Below, in pieces: positions 40,633-50,048 of a stretch of DNA of 64,000 nucleotides. Numbering within the stretch: position 1 is the stretch's first letter; every line of letters starts with the position of its first letter. Location of the stretch: positions 930,001-994,000 of the forward strand of contig OZ244931.1 of NCBI GenBank assembly GCA_965222215.1, given 5' to 3'. Origin of the DNA: JABJAG01 sp965222215 (GTDB taxonomy: Bacteria > Pseudomonadota > Alphaproteobacteria > UBA6615). Below the pieces are notes generated by a model. The model saw only the letters and a list, made by a program, of their open reading frames with translations, made no database searches and was not told the DNA's origin. The position numbers were made by a program, and so were the translations under genes.

Positions 40633-42414
40633 TCAAAATCGATCTTCCGCGAGCGCCATCACGCTGTCGCCGCCGTCGGTGATGGTGGCGAGGTGCATGT
40701 CGGCGCGGGGCAGGACGTGTTCGGCATAGAAACGCGCTGTGATCCGCTTGGACTCGAGGAACTCCGGGCTGGCGCCGCCGGCCGCGCCGTTGGCGGCCGC
40801 GAGCGCGGAACGCGCCATCAGCCAGCCGCCGACGACCGTGCCCGTCAGGTGCAGGAACGGGACCGCGCCGGCGAACTTGCGGTTGATGTCGTTGTTGGCC
40901 GGGTCGAGCATCCACTCCGTTGCCTTGCGCAGCGCGGCGTTGGCGCGCTTCTGGGCGTCGAGGATCGGCGCGATGTCGGGCTCGTTCGAATCCGGCAGGC
41001 CGTCGAGCTCCTCGAGGAGTTCCTCCATGGCCGCGCCGCCGTCGCGCAGCAGTTTCCGGCCCAGAAGATCGTTGGCCTGGATGCCGTTGGTGCCCTCGTA
41101 GATCGGGGCGATCCGCGCGTCGCGCAGGTACTGCGCCGCGCCGGTCTCCTCCACGAAGCCCATGCCGCCATGGACCTGCACGCCGATGGAGGCGAGATCG
41201 ACGCCGAGATCGGTGCACCAGGCCTTCACGACCGGGGTCAGCAGGTCGGTGCGCCGGCTGTTGTAGCCGCGAACGTCCGGGTCGTCATGGTGGCGCGAGC
41301 GGTCGAGCGCCGAGTTCGTGTAGTAGGCGATGGCACGCATCGCCTCGGTCTGGGCGCGCATGGTCATCAGCATCCGGCGCACGTCCGGGTGCCGGATGAT
41401 GGTGGCGGATTCGCTGTCGCTGCCGTCGACCGGCGCGGACTGCACGCGTTCCTTCGCGTAGGCGACCGCGTGCTGGTAGGCGCGTTCGGCCACGGCCACG
41501 CCCTGCAGGCCGACGTTGAGCCGGGCGTTGTTCATCATCGTGAACATGCAGCGCAGGCCGTCATGCTCCTCGCCGATCAGGTAGCCGACGGCACCGTCGC
41601 CGTTCTCGCCATAGGACATCACGCAGGTCGGGCTGGCGTGGATGCCGAGCTTGTGCTCGACGCCGATGGCCTTGAGGTCGTTGCGCTCGCCGAGCGAGCC
41701 GTCGTCGTTGACGAGGAACTTCGGCACCAGGAACAGGCTGATGCCCTTCACCCCCGGCGGGGCATCGGGGAGACGCGCCAGCACCAGGTGGATGATGTTG
41801 TCGGTAAAGTCCTGCTCGCCGTAGGTAATGAAGATCTTGGTGCCGAAGATCCGGTAATGGTCGCCCTCGCGCTCGGCACGGGATTTCAGCAGGCTGAGGT
41901 CCGTGCCCGCCTGGGGCTCGGTCAGGTTCATGGTGCCGGCCCACTCGCCGGAGACGAGCTTGGGCAGGAACTTTTCCTTCAGTTCGTCGGCGCCGTGGGC
42001 GATCAGGGATTCGATGGCGCCGATGGTCAGCAGCGGGCACAGCGACCAGGAGAGGTTGGCCGACTGCCACATCTCCTGTATCGCGGTGGTCAGCGTCCAG
42101 GGCAGGCCCATGCCGCCATGCTCGGGCTCGAAGGGCGTGCCGTTCCAGCCGCCCTCGACGAAGGCCCGGTAGGCCTCCTTGAAGCCGGCGGGGGTGGTGA
42201 CCTCGCCGTCCTTCAGCGTGGAGCCGGCCAGGTCGCCCGGCTGGTTCAGCGGCGCGACGACCTCGCCGGTGAACTTCGCGGCCTCGTTCAGGATCTGGTC
42301 GACGAGATCTTCCGTCGCGTCCTCGAATGCGGGGAAGGCGCGCAGCCCGTCCATGTCGCACAGGTTTTCCAGGATAAACCGCATGTCCTGCACGGGGGCG
42401 TTGTAGTCCGACAT
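40633..42414 (-). CDS. acyl-CoA dehydrogenase, DmdC-like (593 aa)
   Basis: Protein of 593 aa, longer than ordinary acyl-CoA dehydrogenases by a C-terminal domain, as in the 3-methylmercaptopropionyl-CoA dehydrogenase (DmdC)/AcdB-like branch. TMNLTEPQAGTDLSLLKSRAER is the FAD region, IFITYGEQD follows, ARIAPIYEGTNGIQANDLLGRK carries the catalytic Glu, and GVQVHGGMGFVEETGAAQYLRDAR matches the family. It oxidises an acyl-CoA to the enoyl-CoA, passing electrons to ETF. dmdA, dmdB and dmdD are absent from the window, so DMSP breakdown is not proven; a generic fatty acyl-CoA substrate is possible. Confidence 0.85.
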   Translation of the reverse strand: MSDYNAPVQDMRFILENLCDMDGLRAFPAFEDATEDLVDQILNEAAKFTGEVVAPLNQPGDLAGSTLKDGEVTTPAGFKEAYRAFVEGGWNGTPFEPEHGGMGLPWTLTTAIQEMWQSANLSWSLCPLLTIGAIESLIAHGADELKEKFLPKLVSGEWAGTMNLTEPQAGTDLSLLKSRAEREGDHYRIFGTKIFITYGEQDFTDNIIHLVLARLPDAPPGVKGISLFLVPKFLVNDDGSLGERNDLKAIGVEHKLGIHASPTCVMSYGENGDGAVGYLIGEEHDGLRCMFTMMNNARLNVGLQGVAVAERAYQHAVAYAKERVQSAPVDGSDSESATIIRHPDVRRMLMTMRAQTEAMRAIAYYTNSALDRSRHHDDPDVRGYNSRRTDLLTPVVKAWCTDLGVDLASIGVQVHGGMGFVEETGAAQYLRDARIAPIYEGTNGIQANDLLGRKLLRDGGAAMEELLEELDGLPDSNEPDIAPILDAQKRANAALRKATEWMLDPANNDINRKFAGAVPFLHLTGTVVGGWLMARSALAAANGAAGGASPEFLESKRITARFYAEHVLPRADMHLATITDGGDSVMALAEDRF

Positions 42415-42519
42415 CGCTTCTCGCCTTTTCGCTCAAGATCTAGCTGGAATTTATACCGGGCGGCGCATGTGTGCACCAATAAGCACCCGGCATGTTCTCA
42501 TTGCGCGGGATGATGGTTA

Positions 42520-42650
42520 AGCCCCTCTCCCAGAGGGAGAGGGGTTTGGGGTGAGGGGTTAAGTCCCGTCAGGGACGACCTCGACAAACCGTAACTCCTC
42601 TCCCGGCTCGCCAGTGCTCGCCACCCTCTCCCTCCGGGAGAGGGTTGTTG
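42520..42650. repeat. dispersed repeat family D, related units
   Basis: CCCCTCTCCC-AGA-GGGAGAGGGG then GGTGAGGGG, and downstream CCTCTCCCGGCTCGCCAGTGCTCGCCACCCTCTCCCTCCGGGAGAGGG. It occupies the 245-bp gap between the flavoprotein and the acyl-CoA dehydrogenase, which holds no gene. Confidence 0.8.
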
Positions 42651-42659
42651 GACAATCCG

Positions 42660-44096
42660 CTAGCCCAGCACCTTGCCCGGGTTCATCAGGCCCTTGGGGT
42701 CGAGGGTCGCCTTGATGGCGCGCATCAGGTCCATTTCCACGCCGGCCTTGTGGCGGGCCAGATCCTCGACCTTGATCTTGCCGATGCCGTGCTCGGCGGA
42801 GAAGCTGCCGCGCAGCTTGTGGGCCTCGTCGTGGACGAGGTGGCAGATCTCGTCCCAGCGGGCGAGGAAAGCCGCGCCGTCCATGCCTTCGGGCTGGGTC
42901 AGGTTGTAGTGGACGTTGCCGTCGCCGACATGGCCGAAGGCGATGGGGCGGATGCCGGGACAGGCGGCGGTGACCGCCGCGCGGGCGTTGCGGATGAATT
43001 CCGGGATCGACGAGATCGGCACCGACACGTCGTTCTTGATGCTGGCGCCCTCGGGCTTCTGGGCCAGCACCATGGCCTCGCGCAGGAACCACATCTGGTC
43101 GCGCTGCGCCTCGGACTGCGCGATGGCCGCATCGACCACCAGCCCGTCCTCGAACGCGACCTCCAGGAAGGCTTCCATCGCTTCGCCGAGATTGGAGTTC
43201 TCGTCGCTGCTCTCGAACTCGATCAGGGCGTACCAGTCGTGGGGCTCGTCGAGGAAATCGACCGCGCCCTCGATGTGCTTCACGGAGATCTCGACGGCGA
43301 TGCGCGGGATCAGCTCGAAGCCCGACACCGTGTCGGCGCTCGCCTTGCGGGCGCGGCCCAGCACGTCGAGCACGCTGTCGAGATCGGCCAGCGCCACAAA
43401 CGCCGTGTGGCGCGAGACCGGCTTCGGGAACAGCTTTACGACCGCGCCGGTGATGATGCCCAGGGTGCCTTCCGCGCCGATGAACAGGTGCTTCAGGTCG
43501 TAGCCGGTGTTGTCCTTGCGCAGGCCGGTGAGCCCGTCCCAGATGCGCCCGTCGGGCAGCACGACTTCCAGCCCGAGTGTGAGTTCGCGCGCGTTGCCGT
43601 AGCGGATGACGCCGGTCCCGCCGGCATTGGTCGACAGGTTGCCGCCGATCCGGCAGGAGCCCTCGGCCCCGAGAGAGAGCGGAAACAGCCGGTCATGTTC
43701 GTCGGCGACGCGCTGCAGGTCGGCCAGCACGCAGCCGGCATCGACGGTCATGGTGAAGTTCACCGGGTCGACGGCGCGCACGTCGGTCATGCGGGATAGC
43801 GACAGGATGATTTCGCCGCCCGCGACGGCGCCGCCACACAGGCCGGTATTGCCGCCCTGGGGCACCACCGCGACGTCCTCGGCATGGCAGGCCGCCATCA
43901 CACGGGAGACCTCTTCGGTCGAGGCCGGGCGCACCACGCAGGGGGTCACGCCACGAAACAGGCCGCGTTCTTCAACGAGATAGGGGTCCATGTCCGACGG
44001 GTCGGTGATCATGCCCGCGGCGCCGACGATGTCCTCGATCCGGTTGAGGAAACCGTCGGGCAGCGGCGGGGCGTTGTGTTCTTCGATGGCGCTCAT
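42660..44096 (-). CDS. FAD-linked oxidase, D-2-hydroxyglutarate/D-lactate dehydrogenase-like
   Basis: Protein of 478 aa with the VAO/GlcD layout. The FAD domain contains VAVVPQGGNTGLCGGAVAGG, NLSTNAGGTGVIRYGN and GLRKDNTGYDLKHLFIGAEGTLGIITGAVVKLFPKP; the C-terminal substrate domain contains PIAFGHVGDGNVHYNLTQP and AEHGIGKIKVEDLARHK. Oxidises D-2-hydroxyacids with electrons passed to ETF or quinones. The ATG at 44096 gives the common N-terminal length. It is in the same orientation as the Sua5 gene upstream. Confidence 0.9.
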   Translation of the reverse strand: MSAIEEHNAPPLPDGFLNRIEDIVGAAGMITDPSDMDPYLVEERGLFRGVTPCVVRPASTEEVSRVMAACHAEDVAVVPQGGNTGLCGGAVAGGEIILSLSRMTDVRAVDPVNFTMTVDAGCVLADLQRVADEHDRLFPLSLGAEGSCRIGGNLSTNAGGTGVIRYGNARELTLGLEVVLPDGRIWDGLTGLRKDNTGYDLKHLFIGAEGTLGIITGAVVKLFPKPVSRHTAFVALADLDSVLDVLGRARKASADTVSGFELIPRIAVEISVKHIEGAVDFLDEPHDWYALIEFESSDENSNLGEAMEAFLEVAFEDGLVVDAAIAQSEAQRDQMWFLREAMVLAQKPEGASIKNDVSVPISSIPEFIRNARAAVTAACPGIRPIAFGHVGDGNVHYNLTQPEGMDGAAFLARWDEICHLVHDEAHKLRGSFSAEHGIGKIKVEDLARHKAGVEMDLMRAIKATLDPKGLMNPGKVLG

Positions 44097-44135
44097 GGTT
44101 CTGATGTAGACCGGCGTTCGAGGGCGGGCAAGGCG

Positions 44136-45107
44136 CTAGCCGCGACCTTTTGCGGCACGGCGCAGGCGATCGTTGATGGCCCGGCCGAGGCCGGTGTCCG
44201 GGATCGGTGTCACGGCGATGGCGCGATAGGCAGGGTCGTCCAACTCATGCAGGGCGGCGAACAGGTTCGCGGCGGCCTCCGTGAGATCGCCCGACGGGCT
44301 GAGGTTGCGGGCCCGGGCCGCGCCGGCGGGTGCGTTGTCGCCGAACGCGAGCAGGGCTTCGTCGGGGGCAACGGTATCGGCGTCCAGCCGCACCGGGATC
44401 GACGGCGCGTAGTGACGGGCGAGCTGCCCGGGCGAGCGCGGCGGTGCGCCATCGGCGGGAGCGGTGGCGTCCTCGACGGGACCGAGAACGTTTTCCAGTT
44501 CTTCCAGCGTCACGGACCCGTGACGCAGCAGGGCCGGGGCGTCGCCCGACAGGTCGAGGACCGTCGATTCCAGCCCGACATCGCACGCACCGCCATCAAG
44601 GATCAGGTCGACCCGCGCGCCGAGGGATTGCGCGACATGTTCGGCCCGCGTGGGGCTGACCTCGCCGGACGCGTTCGCGCTCGGGGCCGCGATCGGGCCG
44701 TCAAAGCGGGCCATCAGGTCGCGCGCCAGTGGGTGGGCGGGGACCCGGACCGCGACCGTATCGAGGCCGGCGCTGACCAGCAGCGACAGCGCGCAGTTCG
44801 CGGCCCGCGGGAGGACGAGGGTGAGGGGCCCCGGCCAGAACCGCTGCGCGAGGTCCCGGGCGCGCGCGTCGAACGTCACGTAACGCTGCGCTTGCCCGGT
44901 ATCGGCCAGGTGCACGATCAGTGGGTTGAAGGACGGCCGGTCCTTCGCGGCAAATATCCGCGCGACCGCGCCATCGTCGCGCGCGTCCGCGCCGAGGCCG
45001 TAGACGGTCTCGGTGGGGAAGGCGACAAGGCTGCCGTCGGACAGACAGGCAGCGGCCTGTTCGATGGCCGCGTCGGACGCGGGCAGGATGGTGCCGGGAT
45101 CGGTCAT
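44136..45107 (-). CDS. L-threonylcarbamoyladenylate synthase (Sua5/TsaC)
   Basis: Protein of 323 aa, the long Sua5 type. It makes the threonylcarbamoyl-AMP used for t6A37 on tRNAs. The N-terminal YrdC domain has LVAFPTETVYGLGADARD, the K-R-S-N set in AAKDRPSFNPLIVHL, and APSANASGEVSPTRAEHV. The Sua5 tail carries SPGQLARHYAPSIPVRLD near residues 215-235. It is probably essential. tsaB/D/E are not in the window. Confidence 0.92.
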   Translation of the reverse strand: MTDPGTILPASDAAIEQAAACLSDGSLVAFPTETVYGLGADARDDGAVARIFAAKDRPSFNPLIVHLADTGQAQRYVTFDARARDLAQRFWPGPLTLVLPRAANCALSLLVSAGLDTVAVRVPAHPLARDLMARFDGPIAAPSANASGEVSPTRAEHVAQSLGARVDLILDGGACDVGLESTVLDLSGDAPALLRHGSVTLEELENVLGPVEDATAPADGAPPRSPGQLARHYAPSIPVRLDADTVAPDEALLAFGDNAPAGAARARNLSPSGDLTEAAANLFAALHELDDPAYRAIAVTPIPDTGLGRAINDRLRRAAKGRG

Positions 45108-45574
45108 GCCGGCTGATATGCCGGGTTGTGGAAGGAAGGTCCAGAATTCGACTGTGGCGTCACGTGGTCAAACATTGTCACGCCCGCACTTGTTACACGG
45201 CTGTCCGGTTTAGATTTTTGCCCCCGCAAACTCCTGATGCGCTTGGTGCGGGCGAGTTTGCCCGGACGGAGGACATGAGGTTCAACCCTCTCCGCCCTTG
45301 AGGGGGAGAGAGGTGGCGAGCGTGAGCGAGCCGGGTGAGGTGGGTGCGCGCAGACGGGCTAAACCCCCTGAAAAGTCAGAACGAACCCCACCTCACCCCG
45401 ACCCTCTCCTCCCCCATTGGGGAGGAGAGGGAGAAAACGGTGGCGCGGGTTCGGGATTGTCTCAGGCAAACCGGATAGCTGTGGAACAAGTCCGGCCATG
45501 ACGTGTTTTTTGAGATAAACCCGACTCTCGTCGTCATTGCTTCGCCTTCGGCTCGCAATGACGGCGAATACTTT
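45108..45574. other. 467-bp gap made of repeats, no gene
   Basis: From 45284 to 45433 it carries two inverted family D units (CCCTCTCCGCCC..GGGGGAGAGAGG with GGTGAGGTGGG, and CCCACCTCACCCC with CCTCTCCTCCCCC..GGGGAGGAGAGGG). From 45529 to 45562 it carries a half copy of family C (TCGTCATTGC...GCAATGACGGCG). The left part, 45108-45283, holds no recognisable feature apart from the likely Sua5 promoter. Confidence 0.75.
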
Positions 45575-46342
45575 CTACCGCCGCCCGAACGCCACGAAGC
45601 CGGGGTTCAGGAAATCCTTCTTGCCGTAGTGGAACGGCGTGCCGTCGATGCAGGTGAGCGAGCCGCCCGCCGCGAGCACGATGGCGTGGCCGGCCGCCGT
45701 GTCCCATTCGCAGGTCGGGCCGAAGCGGGGATAGATGTCCGCGACGCCCTCGGCGAGGCGGCCGAACTTGAGCGCGCTGCCCTGGCCGATACGCTCGCGC
45801 ACGGTCTCGTCCTCGAGATACTGGTCGACCTTGCCGCCGATGGAGTGGGAACGGCTGACCAGCACGTCGATCCCGTCGTCGGGCGGGATGCGGCAGGAGA
45901 TCGGCCGTTCCTCGCCGCCGCCCTCGATCAGGGTCGCGCTGCCGGTGCCGGCGGCCGCGTACATCAGGTCGAGCGCCGGGGCGTAGAGCACGCCGAAGAC
46001 CGGCACGTCGTTCTCCACGAGGCCGATATTCACCGTGAACTCGTCGTTGCGCTTCAGGAACTCCCGTGTGCCGTCGAGCGGGTCGACCAGCCAGAAGCGG
46101 TTGCCGATTTTCTCCGGGCTTTCGCCCGCGGAGAACTCCTCCTCGGAGATCACCGGGATATCCGGCGTGAGGTCGCGCAGGCCGGGCACAATCGCCGCCT
46201 CCGCGGCCGTGTCGGCCTCGGTGACGGGCGAGCCGTCATCCTTGCGCTCGCTGTCGAAGTCGGTGCGGTACACGGCCATGATGGCCTCTCCCGCCGAACG
46301 GGCGAGCTCGCGCACCGGCGGTATCAGTGCCGCGGTGTTGAT
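45575..46342 (-). CDS. cysQ: 3'(2'),5'-bisphosphate nucleotidase CysQ, start uncertain
   Basis: Inositol-monophosphatase-fold enzyme that removes the 3' phosphate from PAP in sulfur assimilation. Metal-site motifs are DGSPVTEADTAAE, ISEEE, WLVDPLDGTREFLKRNDEFTVNIGLV and PTCEWDTAAGHAIVLAAGG. The conserved N-terminus (ALIPPVRELARSAGEAIMAVYR) extends upstream of the GTG at 46315, which would give 246 aa. The in-frame codon that fits with the GGGAG at the usual spacing is ATC at 46342-46340, so I extend the gene there tentatively; a CTG at 46327 is another option. Located between two repeat-rich gaps. Confidence 0.85.
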   Translation of the reverse strand: MNTAALIPPVRELARSAGEAIMAVYRTDFDSERKDDGSPVTEADTAAEAAIVPGLRDLTPDIPVISEEEFSAGESPEKIGNRFWLVDPLDGTREFLKRNDEFTVNIGLVENDVPVFGVLYAPALDLMYAAAGTGSATLIEGGGEERPISCRIPPDDGIDVLVSRSHSIGGKVDQYLEDETVRERIGQGSALKFGRLAEGVADIYPRFGPTCEWDTAAGHAIVLAAGGSLTCIDGTPFHYGKKDFLNPGFVAFGRR

Positions 46343-46370
46343 GGGGGTTTCTCCCGGTTGCGGATGGGGC

Positions 46371-48710
46371 CTATTCGGCCGCCATCCGATGATTGTTGGC
46401 GAGCGCCCAGATCACGTCGGGTGTGGCCGGCATGTTGACCTCGGCGATGTGGCCGTCCGACGAGAACGCATCGACGATGGCGTTGATGACCGCCGGCGGC
46501 GCGCCGATGGCGCCCGCCTCGCCGGTGCCCTTGATGCCCAGCGGATTGGTCTGGCACTTCACGTTGCGCATCGAGAAATCGAAGTTCGGCACGTCGTCCG
46601 CGCGCGGCAGGCGGTAGTCCATGAAGGAGCCGGTCACGAGCTGGCCCGAGCCCTCGTCATAGACCGTGTGTTCGTGCAGCGCCTGGCCGACGCCCTGGAC
46701 GACGCCGCCATGGACCTGGCCCTCGATCAGCATCGGGTTGATGATGTCGCCGAAGTCGTCGACCACCGTGTAGCGGTCGATGGCGAGATCGCCGGTTGCC
46801 GGGTCGATCTCGACCTCGCAGACGTGGCAGCCGTTCGGGAAGGTCGGCGCGTCGGGCGCCTGGCTGGCGCTGGTGTCGAGGCCCGGTTCCATGCCGTCCG
46901 GCAGGTTGGCCGGGTCCTGTGCCGCCCTGGCGACCTCGAACAGCGACATCGCGCGGTCGGTGCCGGCGACGCGGAACGTTCCGTCCGAATACTCGATGTC
47001 CGCCTCGGCGGTTTCCATCATATGGGCGGCGATGGCCTGGCCCTTTTCCTTGATCGCTTCGGACGCCTTCGACACGGCGACGCCGCCGACGGTGACGGAG
47101 CGCGAACCGCCGGTCATGCCCGGCGGCACCACGTCGCTGTCGCCCTGGACCATCGTCATTTTGTCGGTGTCGATGCCGAGCCGGTCGGACATGATCTGCT
47201 TGTAGGAGGTGTCGTGGCCCTGCCCGTTGGACATGGTGCCGATGTAGAAGGTGATCATCTCGCTGTCCGGGTCGATCCGGACATCCGCGACCTCGGGATT
47301 GCCGCCGCCGCACTTCTCGACATAGGTGGCCATGCCGATGCCGCGCAGCTTGCCGGACTTCTCCGTCTCGGCCTTGCGTGCGGCGAAACCGTCCCAGTCG
47401 GCCTTCTTCATGCCCGCTTCCATGATCGCGGTGAACTCGCCGCTGTCGTAGGTGTCGCCCAGCGACGTGGTGAACGGGAGCTGGTCCGGCTGGATGAAGT
47501 TGCGCCGGCGGAGTTCGTCCGGCGACAGGCCGAGCTCGCGCGCGCATTTGTCGACGAGGCGCTCGATGCAGTAGATCGCCTCGGGCCGGCCCGCGCCGCG
47601 ATAGGCGTCGGTCGGGACGGTGTTGGTGATCACGCCCTTCACGTTCACCCAGGCGGTGGGGAAGGCGTAGAGGCCGTTGAGCATGGCCGTGCCGGCTTCG
47701 GTAGGGATATAGGTCGCGAAGTGCGACAGATACGCGCCCAGGTTGGCGTGGGTGGTGATCCGCAGGCCGAGGAACCTGCCGTCGGCGTCGCAGGCCACTT
47801 CGGCCTTCGTCACATGGTCGCGGCCCTGGATGTCCGACAGGAAGGCTTCGCTGCGCTCGGAGTTCCAGCGCACCGGCCGGTTCAGCTTCTTCGCCGCCCA
47901 CACGACCATCGGCTGCTCGGGGTGCGGGAAGATCTTCATGCCGAACCCGCCGCCGACATCGCCGGTGACGACGCGCAGCTTGTCCTTGTCGATGTTCAGG
48001 ATCGCGCCCGCGATCGTGTCGCGCAGGCCGATGGTGCCCTGCGAGGAGGTATACAGCGTCAGCTTGTCCTCGGCCTTGTCGTAGGCGCCGATGGCCGCGC
48101 GCGGCTCCATGGAGTTCACGACGACGCGGTTGTTGATCAGCTCCAGCGTCGTGACGTGGTGCGCGTTGGAAAAGGCGTCCTCGGTCTTGTCCTTCTCGCC
48201 CTTGCCCCAGTCGAAGCAGAGGTTGTTCGGGATGTGGTCGTAGAGCTGGGCCGCGCCGTCCTGGGCGGAGCGGTAGGTGTCCGTCGCGGCGGGGAGTTCC
48301 TCGATATCCACTTCGATGAGTTCCGCCGCGTCGCGCGCCTGGCCGAGGGTCTCGGCGACGACGAGCGCGACCGGCTCGCCGACATGGCGGACCTTGTCCT
48401 GGGCGAGCAGGGGACGATAGGTCTCGTGCCGCACGGTCCCGTCCATGCTCTCGACCGGGAACATGTTCGGCAGCGGGCCGAGATCGTCGGCCTTCACGTC
48501 GTCGCCCGTCAGGACCAGCAGCACGCCCGGCGCGCCCCTGGCCGCCGAGACGTCGACGCCCTTGAGGTTGCCGTGCGCGACCGGCGAGCGGAGCACATAG
48601 GCGTGAGCTTCGTTCTCGAGCTGCACGTCGTCGGTGTAGTTGCCGCTGCCCGTCAGCAGACGGAGGTCTTCGATACGCGTGACGGATTGACCGATGCCGA
48701 ACTGGCCCAT
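46371..48710 (-). CDS. xanthine dehydrogenase-family molybdopterin subunit, CoxL form II
   Basis: Protein of 779 aa, the large subunit of an aerobic CO-dehydrogenase-type hydroxylase. It binds the molybdenum-cytosine-dinucleotide cofactor and hydroxylates a substrate carbon with water. GGGFGMKIF, AYRGAGRPEAIYCIERLVD, QGHDTSYKQI and the catalytic Glu in GIKGTGEAGAIGAPPAVINAI are visible. The AYRGAGR loop marks form II rather than the CO-oxidising form I (AYRCSFR). No FeS (CoxS) or FAD (CoxM) subunit gene is next to it, which is unusual. It is divergent from the radical SAM gene. Confidence 0.9.
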   Translation of the reverse strand: MGQFGIGQSVTRIEDLRLLTGSGNYTDDVQLENEAHAYVLRSPVAHGNLKGVDVSAARGAPGVLLVLTGDDVKADDLGPLPNMFPVESMDGTVRHETYRPLLAQDKVRHVGEPVALVVAETLGQARDAAELIEVDIEELPAATDTYRSAQDGAAQLYDHIPNNLCFDWGKGEKDKTEDAFSNAHHVTTLELINNRVVVNSMEPRAAIGAYDKAEDKLTLYTSSQGTIGLRDTIAGAILNIDKDKLRVVTGDVGGGFGMKIFPHPEQPMVVWAAKKLNRPVRWNSERSEAFLSDIQGRDHVTKAEVACDADGRFLGLRITTHANLGAYLSHFATYIPTEAGTAMLNGLYAFPTAWVNVKGVITNTVPTDAYRGAGRPEAIYCIERLVDKCARELGLSPDELRRRNFIQPDQLPFTTSLGDTYDSGEFTAIMEAGMKKADWDGFAARKAETEKSGKLRGIGMATYVEKCGGGNPEVADVRIDPDSEMITFYIGTMSNGQGHDTSYKQIMSDRLGIDTDKMTMVQGDSDVVPPGMTGGSRSVTVGGVAVSKASEAIKEKGQAIAAHMMETAEADIEYSDGTFRVAGTDRAMSLFEVARAAQDPANLPDGMEPGLDTSASQAPDAPTFPNGCHVCEVEIDPATGDLAIDRYTVVDDFGDIINPMLIEGQVHGGVVQGVGQALHEHTVYDEGSGQLVTGSFMDYRLPRADDVPNFDFSMRNVKCQTNPLGIKGTGEAGAIGAPPAVINAIVDAFSSDGHIAEVNMPATPDVIWALANNHRMAAE

Positions 48711-48826
48711 GGGGACACCCTTTTCGAGGCTGGAACTGAAATTCTGGAATTCGCGCCGGATGATATGCGACCGGGGCCCTGCAAACCAAGCCCCCGGGAC
48801 GTCCTGTCTGCTATGTTTTTACTCAC

Positions 48827-49948
48827 ATGAGCGAGACCACCGACATCGAACCCACCGGCATCGAACCGGATCTGGACGGCTTTCCCGGCCGCTACTGGCA
48901 CCCGGTCGACGATGGGCGCATCCAGTGCGATCTGTGCCCGCGTTACTGCAAGCTGAACGAGGGCCAGCGCGGGCTATGCTTCGTGCGGGCGCGCTCGGGC
49001 GACGAAATCGTGCTGACGACCTACGGCCGCTCGTCGGGCTACTGCATCGACCCCATCGAGAAGAAGCCGTTGAACCACTTCCTGCCGGGCACGCCGGTGC
49101 TGAGCTTCGGGACGGCGGGCTGCAACCTGACCTGCAAGTTCTGCCAGAACTGGGACATCTCGAAATCCCGCGAGTTCGACCGGCTGACCGACCGGGCGAT
49201 GCCCGAGGCGATCGCGAAAGCCGCCGCGAAGCACGGCTGCCGCTCGGTGGCCTTCACCTACAACGACCCGGTGATCTTTCTCGAATACGCCGTGGATGTG
49301 GCGGCCGCGTGCCGCGACGCGGGCGTGCGCACCGTGGCTGTGACGGCGGGCTACATCTGCGAAGAGCCGCGCCGGGAATTCTTCCGGGCGATGGACGCGG
49401 CGAACGTGGACCTGAAGGGGTTCACCGAACGCTTCTACCGCGACCTGTCGTCGGCGAGCCTCGCCAACGTGCTGGAGACGCTGCAGTTCATCCGCCACGA
49501 GACCGACTGCTGGCTGGAAATCACCAACCTCATCATTCCGGGCGAGAACGACGATCCCGGCGAGCTCGCCGCGATGTCGCGCTGGATTCACGACGAACTC
49601 GGCCCGGACGTGCCGGTGCATTTCTCGGCGTTCCACCCCGACTGGAAGATGATGGACACCCCCGCCACGCCCTTCGAGACGCTTGCGACCGCGCGGCGGA
49701 TCGCGCTGGATGCCGGGCTGCGCCACGTCTACACCGGCAACGTCCACGACAAGGGCCGCCAGAGCACCTATTGCCCGAACTGCGGCACCCGGGCGATCGG
49801 CCGCGACTGGTACGAGCTGTCGGAATGGCGCGTGGTGCCCGTCGGCAACGACGGCGGTGCCTGCGCGAACTGCGGCACGCGCCTGCCCGGCGTGTTCGAC
49901 GCGACACCGGGAGACTGGGGCCGCAAGCGGGTGCCGGTGAAGCTCTAA
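48827..49948 (+). CDS. amrS: AmmeMemoRadiSam system radical SAM enzyme
   Basis: Protein of 373 aa. The radical SAM cluster is CNLTCKFC with Cys99, Cys103 and Cys106 in FGTAGCNLTCKFCQNWDISK. An N-terminal cysteine set (QCDLCPRYCKLNEGQRGLCFVR, residues 34-51) and a C-terminal CxxC pair set (YCPNCGTRAIG and CANCGTRLPG, likely a zinc ribbon) are as in the family. The AmmeMemoRadiSam triad (this enzyme, MEMO1 and AMMECR1 homologues) is conserved but its reaction is not established. The partner fusion is 3 kb downstream on the other strand, with two MFS symporters between. Confidence 0.9.
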   Translation: MSETTDIEPTGIEPDLDGFPGRYWHPVDDGRIQCDLCPRYCKLNEGQRGLCFVRARSGDEIVLTTYGRSSGYCIDPIEKKPLNHFLPGTPVLSFGTAGCNLTCKFCQNWDISKSREFDRLTDRAMPEAIAKAAAKHGCRSVAFTYNDPVIFLEYAVDVAAACRDAGVRTVAVTAGYICEEPRREFFRAMDAANVDLKGFTERFYRDLSSASLANVLETLQFIRHETDCWLEITNLIIPGENDDPGELAAMSRWIHDELGPDVPVHFSAFHPDWKMMDTPATPFETLATARRIALDAGLRHVYTGNVHDKGRQSTYCPNCGTRAIGRDWYELSEWRVVPVGNDGGACANCGTRLPGVFDATPGDWGRKRVPVKL

Positions 49949-49952
49949 CTGC

Positions 49953-50040
49953 CGTCATTGCGAGGCCGAAGGCCGAAGCAATCCAGAGCGGGCTTGTCTG
50001 GGCCCTGGATTGCGTCGTCGCGATGCTCCTCGCAATGACG
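49953..50040. repeat. dispersed repeat family C, copy 2
   Basis: CGTCATTGCGAGGCCG..AAGCAATCCAGAGCGGG and CCTGGATTGCGTCG..TCCTCGCAATGACG form a long inverted repeat between convergent amrS and the first MFS gene. Confidence 0.85.
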
Positions 50041-50048
50041 AGAGAAGG

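Noticed and set aside
40633..42414. DMSP demethylation pathway
   Set aside because: Only a DmdC-like dehydrogenase is present; DmdA, DmdB and DmdD are not seen, so the pathway is not supported.
46035..48830. 931-codon forward ORF across cysQ and the CoxL-like gene
   Set aside because: Shadow frame of two convincing reverse-strand genes; no motif was recognised in it.
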